Shown: positions 29,397 to 39,996, counted from the first letter of the stretch. The stretch is 64,000 nucleotides of DNA from JAKPBU01 sp964425695 (GCA_964425695.1 CAYRNF010000005.1:91713-155712), one strand, 5' to 3'. A program made the numbers and translations. Notes: generated by a model not told the origin, from the letters alone.

Positions 29397-30467
29397 TCAC
29401 AGCGCCATGTCGAGCAGCGCGGGATGCACCAGCTTGCCGGCTTCCAGGTTGATGCCCTTCACCAGCGCCGCGTTGTCGCGCCACTGCGGTCCGGATGCCA
29501 GCTTGTTCACCCACGGCAGGATCGCGGCGCAGATCGCCTGCGAGGACGTCTGCGGAACGGCGCCGGGCATGTTGGTCACGCAGAAGTGGGTCACGCCCTC
29601 CTCCACGTAGGTCGGCTCCTTCCAGGTGGTGGGGCGCGAGGTCTCGAAGCAGCCGCCCTGGTCGATGGCGATGTCCACCACCACGCTGCCGTCTTCCATG
29701 CCCTTGAGCATTTCGCGGGTCATCACCTTGGGCGCGGCGGCACCGGTGACGAGCACGGCGCCGATCACCAGGTCGGCCGAAGCGACTTCCTTGGCCACCA
29801 CGTCCGCATACGGATACAGCGCGGTCACGTTGGGGCCCAGGCGCATGGCTTCTTCCATGCGGTCGGTGCGCATCTCGAACACGGTCACGTTGGCGCCGCC
29901 ACCGGCGGCGAGCGCGGCCGAAGCGCTGCCCGCCTGGCCCGCGCCGAACACCACCACCTTGCCGCGCTCGGTCGAAGCCAGTCCACCCAGCAGCTTGCCC
30001 TTGCCGCCCATGGGCTGGTGCAGCAGATGGGTGCCCACCTGCACGCCGATCTTGCCGGCGATCACCGACATGGGCGCCAGCAGCGGCAGGTCGCCGTTGG
30101 GCAACTCGACGGTTTCGAACGCGACGCCGGTAAGCCCGATGTCCAGCAGCTGGCGCGTCAACGCGGGTTCCGCGGCCAGATGCAGATAGCAGAACAGCAG
30201 GTGGTCCTTGCGCAGGTGCTGCAGGTCGCCGGCGATCGGCTCCTTCACCTTCACGATCAGCTCGCCCTTCTCGTACAGGCTGGCGGCATCGGGCGCGATC
30301 TTGACGCCCAGCGCGGTGTACTGCGCATCCTTGAAGCCGGACTTCACGCCTGCGTCCTGCTCGATCCAGACCTCGTGGCCGCGCTTGACCAGGTCGCCGG
30401 CTGCGGCGGGTACCAGGGCGACACGCCCTTCCAGGGTCTTGGTTTCCTTCGGGACACCGATCCGCAT
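29397..30467 (-). CDS. ald: Alanine dehydrogenase
   Basis: A 356-residue enzyme of the alanine dehydrogenase/PNT family converting L-alanine and NAD to pyruvate and ammonia. It starts MRIGVPKETKTLEGRVAL after a GGAGAAGG site; substrate-binding KVKEP and the catalytic-His region HLAAEP are present, and the NAD fold is VVVFGAGQAGSASAA. Length is near the 370 usual for Ald, which separates it from the longer transhydrogenase alpha subunit. It diverges from trxB across a 193-base gap that must hold both promoters. Confidence 0.94.
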   Translation of the reverse strand: MRIGVPKETKTLEGRVALVPAAAGDLVKRGHEVWIEQDAGVKSGFKDAQYTALGVKIAPDAASLYEKGELIVKVKEPIAGDLQHLRKDHLLFCYLHLAAEPALTRQLLDIGLTGVAFETVELPNGDLPLLAPMSVIAGKIGVQVGTHLLHQPMGGKGKLLGGLASTERGKVVVFGAGQAGSASAALAAGGGANVTVFEMRTDRMEEAMRLGPNVTALYPYADVVAKEVASADLVIGAVLVTGAAAPKVMTREMLKGMEDGSVVVDIAIDQGGCFETSRPTTWKEPTYVEEGVTHFCVTNMPGAVPQTSSQAICAAILPWVNKLASGPQWRDNAALVKGINLEAGKLVHPALLDMAL

Positions 30468-30660
30468 CTGCCTTCTCCGCGTTGCATGCAGGCACGCTTC
30501 GCAGGCGCGCCAGATGGATTGTCGTGTTGCGCGTGCGCGCCTTGTGTTGGTGGAACGCCGCCGCCAAGCTATGCGCAGCAGGCTCGGTTCCGTGCCGCGC
30601 GCAGTATACCCAGCCCCCTGATCCCGGCTTCCGCCGCCTCCCGCATACCAGACCGTATTC

Positions 30661-31614
30661 ATGACCTCTTCGAAGCATTGCCGCCTGTTGATCCTGGGCT
30701 CCGGCCCCGCGGGCTGGACCGCCGCCGTGTACGCCGCGCGCGCCAACCTCAAGCCGGTGGTGGTGACCGGCCTGCAGATGGGCGGCCAGCTGATGACCAC
30801 CACCGAAGTGGACAACTGGCCCGGCGATGCGCACGGCCTGATGGGCCCCGACCTGATGGCGCGCATGCAGGCGCATGCCGAGCGCTTCGAGACCGAGGTG
30901 ATCTTCGACCACATCCACACGGCGGACCTCTCGCAGCGCCCGTTCCGGCTCAAGGGCGACAACGGCGAGTACACCGCCGATGCGCTGGTGATCGCCACCG
31001 GCGCCACCGCGAAGTACCTGGGCCTGCCTTCGGAAGAGGCGTTCAAGGGCCGCGGCGTATCCGCCTGCGCCACCTGCGACGGGTTCTTCTACAAGGACCA
31101 GGACGTGGCGGTGGTCGGCGGCGGCAACACCGCGGTGGAAGAAGCGCTGTATCTGTCCAACATCGCGCGCAAGGTGTACCTGGTGCATCGGCGCGACACG
31201 CTGCGCGCCGAGAAGATCATGCAGGACAAGCTGTTCGCCAAGATCCAGGCGGGCAAGATCGAACCGGTCTGGCACCACACCGTGGACGAGGTGCTCGGCA
31301 ACGAGGCGGGCGTGACCGGGCTGCGGGTGAAATCCGTGCATGACGGCAGCACCCGCGACCTGGACGTGCACGGTTTCTTCGTGGCCATCGGCCACACGCC
31401 CAACACCACCCTGTTCGAAGGCCAGCTGGCCATGAACAACGGGTACCTGGAGATCCGTTCCGGCCTGGGCGGCGGCGCGACCGAGACCTCGGTGAAAGGC
31501 GTATTCGCCGCCGGCGACGTCGCGGACCAGCACTACCGCCAGGCGATCACCAGCGCCGGCTTCGGCTGCATGGCGGCGCTGGATGCGGAGCGCTTCCTCG
31601 ACAAGGGCGAGTGA
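30661..31614 (+). CDS. trxB: Thioredoxin reductase
   Basis: A 317-residue FAD/NADPH protein. The FAD motif is ILGSGPAGWTAAVYAA (11-26), the redox-active CATC is at 136-139, the NADPH motif VVGGGNTAVEEALYLS follows, and the C-terminal FAD block is GVFAAGDVADQHYRQAITSAG. It keeps thioredoxin reduced in the cytoplasm. Order trxB-DUF482-aat-infA-clpA-clpS is typical of the family, which supports the assignment of neighbours. No strong SD is visible. Confidence 0.96.
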   Translation: MTSSKHCRLLILGSGPAGWTAAVYAARANLKPVVVTGLQMGGQLMTTTEVDNWPGDAHGLMGPDLMARMQAHAERFETEVIFDHIHTADLSQRPFRLKGDNGEYTADALVIATGATAKYLGLPSEEAFKGRGVSACATCDGFFYKDQDVAVVGGGNTAVEEALYLSNIARKVYLVHRRDTLRAEKIMQDKLFAKIQAGKIEPVWHHTVDEVLGNEAGVTGLRVKSVHDGSTRDLDVHGFFVAIGHTPNTTLFEGQLAMNNGYLEIRSGLGGGATETSVKGVFAAGDVADQHYRQAITSAGFGCMAALDAERFLDKGE

Positions 31615-31710
31615 TCGCCGGTCGCCCTGACGCCACCGTCCCTGCCAGCGCGGGGATGCTTGGCGATCGTGCGTCCGCGCAACGGGTTGGCCTGTTCCTG
31701 CGGCAACGCC

Positions 31711-31728
31711 AGGGCGGATCCCCGCCCT
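31711..31728 (+). repeat. Small inverted repeat downstream of trxB
   Basis: AGGGCGG-4-CCGCCCT forms a 7-bp GC stem about 100 bases after trxB and just ahead of the next gene. It could be a weak terminator; it has no T run. Confidence 0.35.
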
Positions 31729-31756
31729 CGCGCCGATGACGGCAGGACGCGTCCAC

Positions 31757-32902
31757 ATGCCGAAGGCGCGCATCGTGCCGTCCCTGGCGGACATCGCGCC
31801 CGACCGCTGGGACGCGCTCCACGACGGACGCAACCCCTTCGTCACCCATGCGTTCCTGCATGGCCTGGAACAGCACGGCTGCCTGCGTGAACAGTGGGGG
31901 TGGACGCCACGCCACCTGACCGTGTGGGAAGGCGACACGCTGGTGGCCGCGGCGCCGGGCTACGTGAAGACCAATTCGCACGGCGAGTTCGTGTTCGACC
32001 ATGCCTGGGCGCATGCCTATGCACGCCATGGGCAGGCGTATTTCCCGAAGTACCTGTGCGCCGTCCCGTACTCGCCCGTGACCGGGCCGCGGCTGCTGGC
32101 AACCGCAACCGCAGAACGCACGCAGCTGTTGCAGGCCATGGCGGCGCTCGTGCGCGGATCCGGTCTGTCCTCGGCGCACGTGAACTTCCATGCCGAGGCG
32201 GAGGACGCGGCGTTCGGCGAGGACTGGCTGGCGCGGGCCGATGTGCAGTACCACTGGCGCAACGACGCCGGCTGGTCCGGCTTCGACGACTTCCTGGGTG
32301 CGATGGACCACAAGCACCGCAAGAACATCCGCCAGGAACGCGCCAGGGTGGCGCGCGCCGGCGTGACGTTCCGCGTGCTGCACGGCGACGAGGCCAGCGA
32401 CGACGACCTGGCCGCCATATTCGATTTCTACCTGCAGACGTTCGCCGAGTACGGGAACTCGCCCGCGCTCACGCTTTCGTTCCTGCAGCATCTGGCGCGC
32501 ACCGTTCCGCGCTCGCTGGTGCTGTTCCTTGCGCAGCGCGACGGACATCCGGTCGCCGGCGCGCTGTGCCTGCGCGGTGGCGACACGCTGTATGGCCGCT
32601 ACTGGGGCGCGGCGAACACGCTCGACGTACGCCGGGTACCGGGCCTGCATTTCGAGACCTGCTACTACCAGGGCATCGAGTACTGCCTGCGCGAAGGCCT
32701 GCGCGTGTTCGAGCCCGGCGCGCAGGGACAGCACAAGATCGCGCGCGGGTTTCTTCCGGCCGTCGTGCGCAGCCGGCATTTCATCGCCGATGCGGACTTC
32801 GCCGCCGCCTTGCGCGGCTGGTGCGCGGAGGAAACCGCCTCCGTGCGTGAGCACGCGGCCCTGCTGGCGACGCATTCCCCGTTCCGCACCTCGGCACCGT
32901 AG
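31757..32902 (+). CDS. DUF482/FemAB-like GNAT-fold protein
   Basis: A 381-residue protein of the COG3146/DUF482 kind (peptidoglycan- or arginine-related acyltransferase fold). Marker blocks are NPFVTHAFLHGLEQHGCL near the start, AWAHAYARHGQAYFPKYLCAVPYSP split around residue 90, KHRKNIRQERARV and FEPGAQGQHKIARGF near the end. The biochemical role is unsettled, although the double-GNAT fold suggests aminoacyl or acyl transfer. The start at 31,757 follows AGGA nine bases upstream; ATG at 31,736 would add seven residues without a ribosome site. It lies between trxB and aat, as in related genomes. Confidence 0.82.
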   Translation: MPKARIVPSLADIAPDRWDALHDGRNPFVTHAFLHGLEQHGCLREQWGWTPRHLTVWEGDTLVAAAPGYVKTNSHGEFVFDHAWAHAYARHGQAYFPKYLCAVPYSPVTGPRLLATATAERTQLLQAMAALVRGSGLSSAHVNFHAEAEDAAFGEDWLARADVQYHWRNDAGWSGFDDFLGAMDHKHRKNIRQERARVARAGVTFRVLHGDEASDDDLAAIFDFYLQTFAEYGNSPALTLSFLQHLARTVPRSLVLFLAQRDGHPVAGALCLRGGDTLYGRYWGAANTLDVRRVPGLHFETCYYQGIEYCLREGLRVFEPGAQGQHKIARGFLPAVVRSRHFIADADFAAALRGWCAEETASVREHAALLATHSPFRTSAP

Positions 32903-32920
32903 AAGCGGTTCAAGCCGCGA
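32899..32920 (+). repeat. Dispersed intergenic repeat, forward copy
   Basis: GTAGAAGCGGTTCAAGCCGC, beginning inside the last codon of the DUF482-like gene, is a variant of the unit at 11,061. Confidence 0.55.
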
Positions 32921-32947
32921 AGTCGGGCCCCGGTGCCCACCGGGAAA

Positions 32948-32973
32948 GCGGTTCCGGCCGAAGCCGCTCCTAC
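32948..32973 (-). repeat. Dispersed intergenic repeat, inverted copy
   Basis: Read on the minus strand it begins GTAGGAGCGGCTTCGGCC. With the copy at 32,899 it forms a facing pair, a layout seen for REP-like elements. Its outer TAC is also the first half of the aat -10 box. Confidence 0.6.
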
Positions 32974-32982
32974 AATCGCCCC
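32971..32982 (+). promoter_or_regulatory. -10 box of aat, leaderless arrangement
   Basis: TACAAT (5 of 6) is followed by exactly six bases (CGCCCC) and then ATG at 32,983. Transcription would start at the A of ATG. There is no Shine-Dalgarno sequence. A -35 hexamer is not obvious. Confidence 0.55.
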
Positions 32983-33774
32983 ATGTCGCTGCGCCTGCCC
33001 CAACTCGGTGGCGAACCGGATGCGCCGTTCCCGCCGGTGGACGGCGCATTGCGCGATCCCGACGGGCTGCTCGCTTTCGGCGGCGACCTGTCGCCCACGC
33101 GCCTGCTCAGCGCGTACCGCCGCGGCATTTTCCCGTGGTACTCGGACGGCCAGCCGATCCTGTGGTGGAGCCCCGACCCGCGTACGGTGTTCCGCACCGG
33201 CCACGTGCACCTGCCGTCGAGATTCCGCCGCCAGCTGCGCCGCTCGCACTGGATCGCACGGGCCGACACCGCATTCGATGCGGTGGTCGAGCGCTGCGCG
33301 CGCACGCCGCGCGCCGGGCAGTCGGGCACCTGGATCACCGACGCCATGCGCGACGCCTACGGCCGGCTGCACCGCCTGGGGCATGCGCACTCGGTGGAGG
33401 TGTACGACGCCGGGCCGGCCGGCGACACGCTCGTGGGCGGCATCTACGGCGTGGCGGTCGGCCGGATGTTCTTCGGCGAAAGCATGTTCAGCGCTGCCAG
33501 CGGCGGCTCCAAGGCGGCGCTCGCGGCCCTGGCCCACCGTCTGCATGCCTGGGGCTGGCCGCTGCTGGATGCGCAGGTCGGCAACCCGCACCTGTCCAGC
33601 CTGGGCGCCGAAACGTGGCCTCGCCCGCGCTTCCTGCGCGCGGTGTCGGATCTTTGCGCGCAGCCCGGGGCGACGGGTTCGTGGCGTTCGCGTTTCGGGA
33701 ACCTGCCGCTGTCGTCGCTCGGCGCGTCCAACGTGTCCGAGGCCAGCGAACCTGCGCCAGGCGACGCCGCTTGA
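32983..33774 (+). CDS. aat: Leucyl/phenylalanyl-tRNA-protein transferase
   Basis: A 263-residue enzyme that adds Leu or Phe to proteins with N-terminal Arg or Lys, making them N-degrons for ClpS-ClpAP. Typical blocks are GLLAFGGDLSPTRLLSAYRRG, IFPWYSDGQPILWWSPDPR and MFFGESMFS. ClpS and ClpA are encoded about 1-3 kb away, so the whole N-end-rule branch is grouped here. The mRNA appears leaderless: no SD, with a -10 box six bases before ATG. Confidence 0.96.
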   Translation: MSLRLPQLGGEPDAPFPPVDGALRDPDGLLAFGGDLSPTRLLSAYRRGIFPWYSDGQPILWWSPDPRTVFRTGHVHLPSRFRRQLRRSHWIARADTAFDAVVERCARTPRAGQSGTWITDAMRDAYGRLHRLGHAHSVEVYDAGPAGDTLVGGIYGVAVGRMFFGESMFSAASGGSKAALAALAHRLHAWGWPLLDAQVGNPHLSSLGAETWPRPRFLRAVSDLCAQPGATGSWRSRFGNLPLSSLGASNVSEASEPAPGDAA

Positions 33775-33869
33775 GCGGACTTTTGCGCGCCCCACCCCCG
33801 CGTGGCACAATGCCCGACTTTTCCGGCCCCAGACAGGGCGCCGGGCACAGCAGGAAGACACCTGACCAC

Positions 33870-34088
33870 ATGGCGAAAGACGACGTCATCGAATTCGAAG
33901 GCACGATCTCCGAAACCCTGCCGAACACCATGTTCCGGGTGAAGCTGGAGAACGGCCACGAAATCATTGCCCATATCTCCGGACGGATGCGCAAGCACTA
34001 CATCCGCATCCTCACCGGCGACCGGGTCAAGGTGGAAATGACACCCTACGACCTGACCAAGGGTCGGATCACCTACCGCCACCGCTGA
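33870..34088 (+). CDS. infA: Translation initiation factor IF-1
   Basis: The full 72-residue S1/OB-fold protein, MAKDDVIEFEGTISETLPN to KGRITYRHR. IF-1 binds the ribosomal A site during initiation. AGGAAG lies 14 bases before ATG. A strong terminator follows 20 bases after the stop. Confidence 0.98.
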   Translation: MAKDDVIEFEGTISETLPNTMFRVKLENGHEIIAHISGRMRKHYIRILTGDRVKVEMTPYDLTKGRITYRHR

Positions 34089-34107
34089 CGCCGGCGGCAC
34101 GCAGAAC

Positions 34108-34132
34108 AAGGGCGGCCACTGGCCGCCCTTTT
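34108..34132 (+). terminator. Rho-independent terminator after infA
   Basis: A perfect 10-bp stem (AAGGGCGGCC/GGCCGCCCTT, loop ACT) ends in TTTT. It may also serve clpA from the other side, whose stop is 80 bases away. Confidence 0.85.
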
Positions 34133-34212
34133 CGCGTCCGCGACATGGCGGATGCCTCGCCGCCTGGAGCGCCGGGCACACCGCACCGCGCGCCCGTGGG
34201 GCGCACGGCCGG

Positions 34213-36483
<2,271 letters not shown>

Positions 36484-36566
36484 GGGGCGGAAGCCTCCGG
36501 AAGACTACTGCCGCTGAAGATGGAGCCTGCCGTGCGGGAATTCCAGTGGCCGTCCGCCGTCCCGGT

Positions 36567-36887
36567 TTACGCCTTCTCCATGGTGCACAGCAGGGGGTGC
36601 TGGTTGAGGCGCGAGTACTCGTTGACCTGCGCCACCTTGGATTCGGCCACCTCGCGGGTGAACACCCCGCATACGCCGCGGCCGCGGGTGTGCACGTGGA
36701 GCATGACCTGCGTGGCGCGCTCGGCGTCCAGGGCGAAGAAGCGCACCAGCACGTCCACCACGAAGTCCATCGGGGTGTAATCGTCGTTCAGCAGCAGGAC
36801 GGAATACAGCGGAGGGCGCGCCACTTCGGGGCGGCTGGTTTCCACCACGACACCGTGGTCGCGCTCGTGTTCGGGTTTGCGGGCCAT
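36567..36887 (-). CDS. clpS: ClpA adaptor protein ClpS
   Basis: A 106-residue protein with the N-degron pocket blocks LLNDDYTPMDFVVDVL and TQVMLHVHTRGRGVCGVFTRE (the HxxG/ GVCGVFT region). It delivers N-end-rule substrates to ClpA. The ATG at 36,887 is six bases after a perfect TATAAT, with no Shine-Dalgarno sequence, so the message looks leaderless. It diverges from the Nudix gene over a 93-base gap. Confidence 0.96.
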   Translation of the reverse strand: MARKPEHERDHGVVVETSRPEVARPPLYSVLLLNDDYTPMDFVVDVLVRFFALDAERATQVMLHVHTRGRGVCGVFTREVAESKVAQVNEYSRLNQHPLLCTMEKA

Positions 36888-36899
36888 GGGCGAATTATA
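36888..36899 (-). promoter_or_regulatory. -10 box of clpS, leaderless arrangement
   Basis: On the minus strand TATAAT (36,894-36,899, 6 of 6) is followed by TCGCCC and ATG. A start at the A of ATG is expected. The -35 region (TCGGGA at 17-base spacing) is weak. Confidence 0.6.
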
Positions 36900-36968
36900 G
36901 GTCGGCCGCAGCCGGGTCCCGAGCCTGCCGGTGGCGTCCACCGCGGCGGGGCACGCCGGTGCAACGCT

Positions 36969-36980
36969 TACAATCCGGCC
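36969..36980 (+). promoter_or_regulatory. -10 box of the Nudix gene, leaderless arrangement
   Basis: TACAAT (36,969-36,974) is followed by CCGGCC and ATG at 36,981, again six bases and no SD. No clear -35 box. Confidence 0.5.
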
Positions 36981-37460
36981 ATGAGTTATCGCGAAGGCCG
37001 CTTCTGGCAACCCGACGTCACCGTGGCCACCCTGGTGGTCCGCGACGGCCGGCTGCTGATGGTGGAAGAACGCGCCAACGGCCACCTGGTGCTGAACCAG
37101 CCGGCCGGGCACCTGGAACCGGACGAAAGCCTGGAGCATGCCGCGCTGCGCGAAACGCGCGAGGAAACCGGCTGGGACGTGCGCCTCACCGCCTTCGTCG
37201 GCGCGTACCAGTGGAAGTCGCCGGTGCAGCCGGACGGCACCGGTGGGCGCCACTACCTGCGTTTCGCCTTCGCGGCCCAGGTCGATCGCCACCACCCCGG
37301 CCAGGCACTGGACGACGGCATCGTGCGCGCGCTGTGGATGACGCCGCAGGAACTCCAGCACGAGCAGGCGCGGCACCGCAGCCCGCTGGTGTGGCAGGTG
37401 GTGCGCGATTTCCTGGGCGGGGCCCGGCATTCCCTGCACCTGGTGCGGCAGGTCCCGTGA
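36981..37460 (+). CDS. Nudix hydrolase (NudJ-like)
   Basis: A 159-residue Nudix protein with the box GHLEPDESLEHAALRETREETGW (Gx5Ex7REUxEExGU; key residues G, E, R, E, E, E, all intact). Its place directly ahead of mnmA and hflD matches E. coli nudJ (ymfB), a phosphatase of thiamine pyrophosphates and nucleoside triphosphates, so the same function is likely. Its stop overlaps the mnmA GTG (GTGA). Confidence 0.9.
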   Translation: MSYREGRFWQPDVTVATLVVRDGRLLMVEERANGHLVLNQPAGHLEPDESLEHAALRETREETGWDVRLTAFVGAYQWKSPVQPDGTGGRHYLRFAFAAQVDRHHPGQALDDGIVRALWMTPQELQHEQARHRSPLVWQVVRDFLGGARHSLHLVRQVP

Positions 37461-38608
37461 CCGTGGCGCGCACCATCGTGGGTATGTCCGGCGGCGTGGA
37501 TTCGTCGGTGGCGGCGCTGCTGCTGCAGCGGCAGGGCGAACCGCTGGCGGGCCTCTTCATGCAGAACTGGGCCGATGACGGCAGCGGCGACTGCCGCGCC
37601 GAGGACGATCGCCGCGACGCGGTGGCCGTGTGCGGCAGGCTGGGGATTCCGATCCATTTCCGCGATTTCTCCGCGGAGTACTGGAGCGGCGTCTTCGAGC
37701 ATTTCCTGGCCGAGTACGCGGCCGGCCGCACGCCCAACCCCGACGTGCTGTGCAACCGCGAGATCAAGTTCAAGCATTTCCTGGACGCCGCGCGGGACCT
37801 GGGCGCGGAAGCCATCGCCACGGGCCACTATGCCCGCGTGGTGGACGATGGCCGGCACGCACGCCTGTTGCGCGCGGCCGACACCTCCAAGGACCAGAGC
37901 TACTTCCTGCACCAGCTCGGGCAGGCGCAGCTGAAGGCCACGCGCTTTCCGCTGGGAGGCCTGCACAAGCCCGATGTGCGTGCCATGGCGCTCGACGCCG
38001 GATTGCCCACCGCGACGAAGAAGGATTCCACCGGGATCTGCTTCATCGGCGAGCGCGATTTCCGCAGCTTCCTGGCGCAGTACCTGCCCGCCCGGCCCGG
38101 AGAGATCCACGATCCGCAGGGCCGAGTCCTGGGCGAACATCCGGGCGTGTTCTTCTTCACCCTGGGACAGCGCGGCGGGCTGCAGCTGGGCGGCCTGCGC
38201 GGACGCGAAGCCGCACCGTGGTACGTGGTGCAGAAGGATGTGGAACGCAACGTGCTGGTGGTGGACCAGGGCGTGGACAGCGCCTTGTTGATGTCGCGCA
38301 CGCTGTGGTCCGAACCCGCCCACTGGGTGCGCGGCACGCCTCCGGCGGCGCAGTTCGACTGCAGCGCGCAGACACGCTACCGGCAGCCTCCAGCCGCCTG
38401 CCGGGTCGAGGTCGACGCCCATGCCGGCACGCTGTGCGTGCGGTTCGCAGCGGACCAGCGTGCGGTGGCGCCGGGCCAGTCCGTGGTGCTGTACGACGGC
38501 GACGAATGCCTGGGCGGTGCCGTGATCGCCGCCACCGATGCCCCCCTGGAACGCCCCCATCTGGAGCACTCTCACTTGGAGCCGTCCATGCAAGGAGTCG
38601 CGGCTTGA
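37457..38608 (+). CDS. mnmA: tRNA-specific 2-thiouridylase MnmA
   Basis: A 383-residue enzyme that thiolates U34 of tRNA(Lys/Glu/Gln). The PP-loop is GMSGGVDSSVAAL, the catalytic cysteines lie in NPDVLCNREIKF and KKDSTGICFIGERDF, as in TrmU of E. coli. Start is GTG at 37,457 overlapping the Nudix stop. The C-terminus carries a short extra tail after AVIAATDAPLER. It is followed by hflD with an overlap at TTGA. Confidence 0.96.
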   Translation: MTVARTIVGMSGGVDSSVAALLLQRQGEPLAGLFMQNWADDGSGDCRAEDDRRDAVAVCGRLGIPIHFRDFSAEYWSGVFEHFLAEYAAGRTPNPDVLCNREIKFKHFLDAARDLGAEAIATGHYARVVDDGRHARLLRAADTSKDQSYFLHQLGQAQLKATRFPLGGLHKPDVRAMALDAGLPTATKKDSTGICFIGERDFRSFLAQYLPARPGEIHDPQGRVLGEHPGVFFFTLGQRGGLQLGGLRGREAAPWYVVQKDVERNVLVVDQGVDSALLMSRTLWSEPAHWVRGTPPAAQFDCSAQTRYRQPPAACRVEVDAHAGTLCVRFAADQRAVAPGQSVVLYDGDECLGGAVIAATDAPLERPHLEHSHLEPSMQGVAA

Positions 38609-39210
38609 GCGCGATGACAGACCGCACCCTGGCGCTGGCCGGGCTTGCGCAGGCACTGGCGCAGGTGCGCCGCATCGCCGACACCGGCCAGGCGGACCAG
38701 GCGGTGCTGGCCACCGCCATGGACAGCGTGTTCCGGATCGACGCCGACACGCCGGCGGACGTGTACGGCGGCGTGTCGGCGCTGCGGCCCGGTATGCGCC
38801 TGCTCGGCGAATACTTCCGCAACGAGGCTGAGGATCCGCTTCTGCCGCGGCTCGCGCTGGCGGTCGTCCAGCTGGAACGCAGGTTCGTGCGCGACGACGA
38901 CATGACCGACCAGGTGCTGCAGGGCATCGCCGCGCTCTCCGGCCAGGCGCGCAACCAGGGCACCACGCATCCCGAGGTGCTCGCCGCGCTGGGGCGCCTG
39001 TATTCGGACACGGTCAGCCACCTGCGCCCGCGCGTGATGGTGCAGGGCAACCCGCATTACCTCGCACAGGCGGACGTGGTGGGCGAGATCCGCGCGGTGC
39101 TGCTGGCCGCGCTGCGCTCGGCGGTGCTGTGGCGCCAGCTGGGTGGCAGCCTGTGGGATTTCCTGCTGCGCCGCCGCGAGATCGTGGCCACCGTGGAGCA
39201 GGTCCTCTAG
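38605..39210 (+). CDS. hflD: High-frequency lysogenisation protein HflD homologue
   Basis: A 201-residue all-helical protein of the HflD (YcfC) family, with TGQADQAVLATAMDSVF, LGEYFRNEAEDP and LLAALRSAVLWRQLGG. In E. coli HflD is a peripheral membrane protein; its wider role is unclear. AAGGAG (38,592-38,597) is at ideal distance (7 bases) from TTG at 38,605, which also overlaps the mnmA stop, so TTG is preferred to the ATG at 38,614. The Nudix-mnmA-hflD order matches E. coli. Confidence 0.92.
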   Translation: MSAMTDRTLALAGLAQALAQVRRIADTGQADQAVLATAMDSVFRIDADTPADVYGGVSALRPGMRLLGEYFRNEAEDPLLPRLALAVVQLERRFVRDDDMTDQVLQGIAALSGQARNQGTTHPEVLAALGRLYSDTVSHLRPRVMVQGNPHYLAQADVVGEIRAVLLAALRSAVLWRQLGGSLWDFLLRRREIVATVEQVL

Positions 39211-39284
39211 CCCGAAGCCGGCACGCCCGGCTCCGGACGACGCCGCTCCCGCCTGCGCATCGCCGCGCACCCGCCGTCAGGGCA

Positions 39285-39686
39285 TCAGGCGGCCGGCACG
39301 ATCAGCTTCAGGCCCTTGAAGTAGTCGCGATAGAACGCAGCGTCGCGGGTGATGAGCCCGTCGCATTGCAGCAGCGCGTGCGCGCCCACCATGAAGTCGG
39401 CGACGGTGCGACCGCCCGTTCCGGCGCGCTGCCGGTACCGCCGCTGCATCTCGCCGGCGCGCAGCGCGGATTTGCTTTCCACCGGAAGGAAGCGGATGCT
39501 CATGTCCTCGAGCACGGCCAGCACTTCGGATCCGTCGCGCAGCGCTCCGCACACTTCGGCCAGGGTGACGTCGCAGACCACCACCGGCCCGCCGACCAGG
39601 CACTGCCGCAGCGACACCTCCGCCGCATCGGCACCGGGTCCACCGGTCAGCAGGTCGATCAGTACCGGTGTGTCGATCGCGATCAC
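39285..39686 (-). CDS. vapC: PIN-domain toxin (VapC-like)
   Basis: A 133-residue PIN-domain nuclease. Acidic residues expected at the active site are in IAIDTPVLIDLL, VCDVTLAEV, TVADFMVGAH and LITRDAAFYRDYF. Such toxins cut tRNA or rRNA when the antitoxin is lost. The GTG start at 39,686 overlaps the antitoxin stop (GTGA), the usual arrangement of vapBC. The pair lies between hflD and acnA, an unlikely place for core genes, so it was probably acquired. Confidence 0.88.
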   Translation of the reverse strand: MIAIDTPVLIDLLTGGPGADAAEVSLRQCLVGGPVVVCDVTLAEVCGALRDGSEVLAVLEDMSIRFLPVESKSALRAGEMQRRYRQRAGTGGRTVADFMVGAHALLQCDGLITRDAAFYRDYFKGLKLIVPAA

Positions 39687-39934
39687 GTGCCGCCCTGTCC
39701 TTCGTCGCCCGAGCCGCCGCGGATCGCCTGCACGGCGGCGTCGGTGCTGGCGAAGCCCTGGTCCAGACGGAAGCGGCCGCGTGCGCGCGAGATCGCGTCG
39801 TCCACGCTCTTGCGCAGCACGATCCGCCCACCCTCCAGCTCGATCTTCAACACGCTGCCCTTGCTCAGGCCCAGCGCATCGCGCACCGCCTTGGGCAGGG
39901 TGATCTGGCCACGCTCGGCAACGGTGACTTCCAC
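39683..39934 (-). CDS. vapB: AbrB/MazE-fold antitoxin (VapB-like)
   Basis: An 83-residue protein with the swapped-hairpin DNA-binding motif VTVAERGQITLPKAVRDALGL and KGSVLKIEL, then a C-terminal toxin-binding tail. It would neutralise the PIN toxin and repress the operon. The GTG start at 39,934 is six bases after GAGGAG. The promoter and an inverted repeat lie directly upstream. Confidence 0.88.
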   Translation of the reverse strand: MEVTVAERGQITLPKAVRDALGLSKGSVLKIELEGGRIVLRKSVDDAISRARGRFRLDQGFASTDAAVQAIRGGSGDEGQGGT

Positions 39935-39957
39935 GGCCGGCTCCTCGCAGGGCTACG

Positions 39958-39996
39958 GTATGCAACGAGAATACATACTTCACTTTGCATACTCAA
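39958..39996 (-). promoter_or_regulatory. vapBC promoter with operator-like inverted repeat
   Basis: Minus-strand TTGAGT (39,991-39,996), a 17-base spacer and TATTCT (39,968-39,973) make a fair sigma-70 promoter. The perfect 8-base arms GTATGCAA (39,958-39,965) and TTGCATAC (39,985-39,992) overlap both boxes, as expected for auto-repression by the VapBC complex. The stretch is clearly more AT-rich than its surroundings. Confidence 0.65.

Noticed and set aside
33801..33812. Sigma-54-like TGGCACAATGC before infA
   Set aside because: Lacks the second GC element at proper spacing; a chance match.
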